DNA from: Bacillota bacterium
Lineage (GTDB): Bacteria; Bacillota_A; Clostridia; Lachnospirales; Lachnospiraceae
Assembly (NCBI GenBank): GCA_023443925.1
Contig: JAEZSL010000083.1
Coordinates: forward strand, 1 to 33,367
DNA: 33,367 nucleotides
Direction of reading: 5' to 3'
Shown here: positions 31,992 to 33,367 of the stretch, in pieces
How positions within the stretch are numbered: the stretch's first letter is position 1
Layout of the letters: each line of letters opens with the position of its first letter
Translations under genes and position numbers: made by a program
The notes under the pieces: model-generated
What the model was told of the DNA's origin: nothing
What the model saw: only the letters and a program-made list of their open reading frames with translations
Databases searched by the model: none

Positions 31992-33367
31992 TTATTTACC
32001 TGTGAAAGCCTGCAGGGCAGTGGCTATCTCCTTAACTTTCCTTAAGTCCGTGAGGAAGTATTCAACACCATTGGTATTTGCCACAAAATAGCTATCGTCA
32101 TATGGTTTATATGCAATGTCTATTGTTCCGCCCTCCTTGAGATGGTAGGTCAAGGTCATGTAAGGGGTCTGCTCTTTGTTTTGTGCAAAATACTCCGCAG
32201 GGATATCATGTTCCGTCGTCGGGGAAATAATAGTCTGGTATAACTTTTTAAAAGGATCTTCTTCTACTTTTGTTCCGTTAAAATAGTAAGTCGTTACCTC
32301 TTCCTGTGCATCGCCGGACTGTCCGTCATCGGAGGCTGCCTTTGTTTTTTCCGTGGATAAGGTATAAGTCTTTCCTTCAAAGGTTATATCCACCTTGTTA
32401 ATAGTATCCAGATTCACGAGATTTACGTAATGATTTACAATACCAAAAGCGTCAATATTGATTATTTTATCAACCATATCTGCACTCATGATATTAACCG
32501 CGCTGGAATCACCGGTTTTAACATAATAATTACCGTCCCCATCTTTTGCACCGATTAAAAGTTCTAACTGATAATCAATTCTGGTTTTTTCTTCCTTCTG
32601 GTCGGTTGTATTGCTGTCCGTCGTATCGGCAGTATCTGTCGTAGCGGAGTCCTTGGTGTATTCTTCAAAATAATCCAAGGAGACGGATACAGCCGGATTA
32701 TCCAGTCCGTACTGGCTTAAATCTTTGGCATTATAATCGGCACAGGAGGTATATGATAAAGCCGTATAATTAGCCAGTAAGGTATTCACCGCATCGGCAT
32801 CTGCGGAAAGCGGTACCTCATAAGGCTGATTCATAGTCCAATTCGAAATCCCTGCATAATCCGAAGTTACTTCCGGATCGTACTGGATGTCAAAACCAGG
32901 CTGGTCCTTCTTTATCACACTGAGATGGGTAATATTTGCAGCCGTTATGGCTGGTATGGTTTCTACGGTTGCCATCTGAATCTGGTCATAGTTGAAATTA
33001 TTATAGAAGGATGCTGCTATAATATAAACTTTTCCATCCCCGTTTAAAGCTGCGTAATAACCTCCGGTAACAGGAGCCTCAATTCCAAGTGCAACTGTGG
33101 TTTTCTTACCGTCTTTATCTGTTACGGTTACCGACATTACGGGATTATCCAGGCCGAACACAGACAGATCTTCCACCCCTTCTGTTAAGGTTCTGGTAGA
33201 AGTTAATTTGGTGAAGGCTTTGCTCATATTCTGGGCATAGGTCTGGTTAACCGGGAAGGATTCATCCTTTGAATTCTTCCAGTTACCGTCTTCGCCTTTG
33301 ACCAGAGTCATCTCCGTTTTTTCATTCTTAAAATAAATGGTCTGGATTGAATCCTCAGCAATGTCTG
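31992..33367 (-). CDS. DUF4340 domain-containing protein, 5' end off the right edge
   Basis: The reading frame is open to the end of the window: the codons before 33311 read DIAEDSIQTIYFKNEKTE, so the real start lies outside. At least 458 residues are present. Two DUF4340-type modules are visible, with WKNSKDESFPVNQTYAQNM, then DLSVFGLDNPVMSVTV and later DLSQYGLDNPAVSVSLDYF. DUF4340 proteins are typically membrane-anchored and sit beside ABC transporter and GldG-like genes, which would be expected further right. The function is unknown. A repetitive Asp/Thr segment (TDTADTTDSNTTDQKEEK) lies between the modules. Confidence 0.85.
   Translation of the reverse strand, partial: DIAEDSIQTIYFKNEKTEMTLVKGEDGNWKNSKDESFPVNQTYAQNMSKAFTKLTSTRTLTEGVEDLSVFGLDNPVMSVTVTDKDGKKTTVALGIEAPVTGGYYAALNGDGKVYIIAASFYNNFNYDQIQMATVETIPAITAANITHLSVIKKDQPGFDIQYDPEVTSDYAGISNWTMNQPYEVPLSADADAVNTLLANYTALSYTSCADYNAKDLSQYGLDNPAVSVSLDYFEEYTKDSATTDTADTTDSNTTDQKEEKTRIDYQLELLIGAKDGDGNYYVKTGDSSAVNIMSADMVDKIINIDAFGIVNHYVNLVNLDTINKVDITFEGKTYTLSTEKTKAASDDGQSGDAQEEVTTYYFNGTKVEEDPFKKLYQTIISPTTEHDIPAEYFAQNKEQTPYMTLTYHLKEGGTIDIAYKPYDDSYFVANTNGVEYFLTDLRKVKEIATALQAFTGK

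Overview
The window looks like a chromosomal segment from a low-to-moderate GC, Gram-positive anaerobe of the Clostridia, most likely Lachnospiraceae. The evidence is strong AGGAGG-type ribosome sites, SigA-type promoters, a T-box leader on pheST, a long-form M29 aminopeptidase, SpoIID/LytB and DUF4340 proteins, and large secreted Ig-like proteins. The family assignment is inference. Most genes are on the minus strand. The exceptions are a TetR/lipoprotein/TVP38 cassette (about 7.66-9.81 kb) and a YihY-type membrane protein (28.1-29.1 kb).

Layout, left to right. At 1-76 lies the start of a GntR-family regulator with its own promoter and operator. At 162-3931 are two exported proteins: a membrane-anchored cohesin protein and a three-SH3 glucosaminidase, separated by a nested inverted repeat. 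At 4365-7356 is the overlapping purM-purN-purD purine cluster with a good terminator; purE follows at 9876-10391. Between purE and purM sits an oppositely oriented cassette: a TetR regulator, a DUF4097 lipoprotein and a truncated TVP38 gene. Both of its transcription units carry the same 16-20 bp operator-like sequence. At 10649-13696 are an M29 aminopeptidase, a small membrane protein and a VanZ-family protein.

From 13918 to 21579 are three paralogous secreted Ig-like proteins of 529, 845 and 851 residues. The shortest lacks two internal blocks. Between the two long ones is a 165-bp pair of structured repeat units whose flanks are conserved while the central hairpin stem changes on both sides, so pairing is kept. 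This is the most intriguing non-coding signal in the window. At 21896-25462 are pheT and pheS, expressed from a SigA promoter through a complete Phe (TTC) T-box. A 23-bp AT-rich tandem repeat ends 9 bp from the -35 element of that promoter.

At 26220-27782 is a chemoreceptor-like membrane protein. It keeps the sensor, both membrane segments and a HAMP-like region, but has a ten-residue Pro-rich repeat and only a remnant of the receptor tip. It is followed by the divergent YihY gene, a SpoIID/LytB protein with a long N-terminal region, and a DUF4340 protein that runs off the right edge.

The best candidates for something undescribed are the covarying repeat pair at 18831-18995, the rebuilt chemoreceptor, and the promoter-abutting 23-bp tandem repeat. 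No defence system, CRISPR array, intact insertion sequence or prophage is visible.
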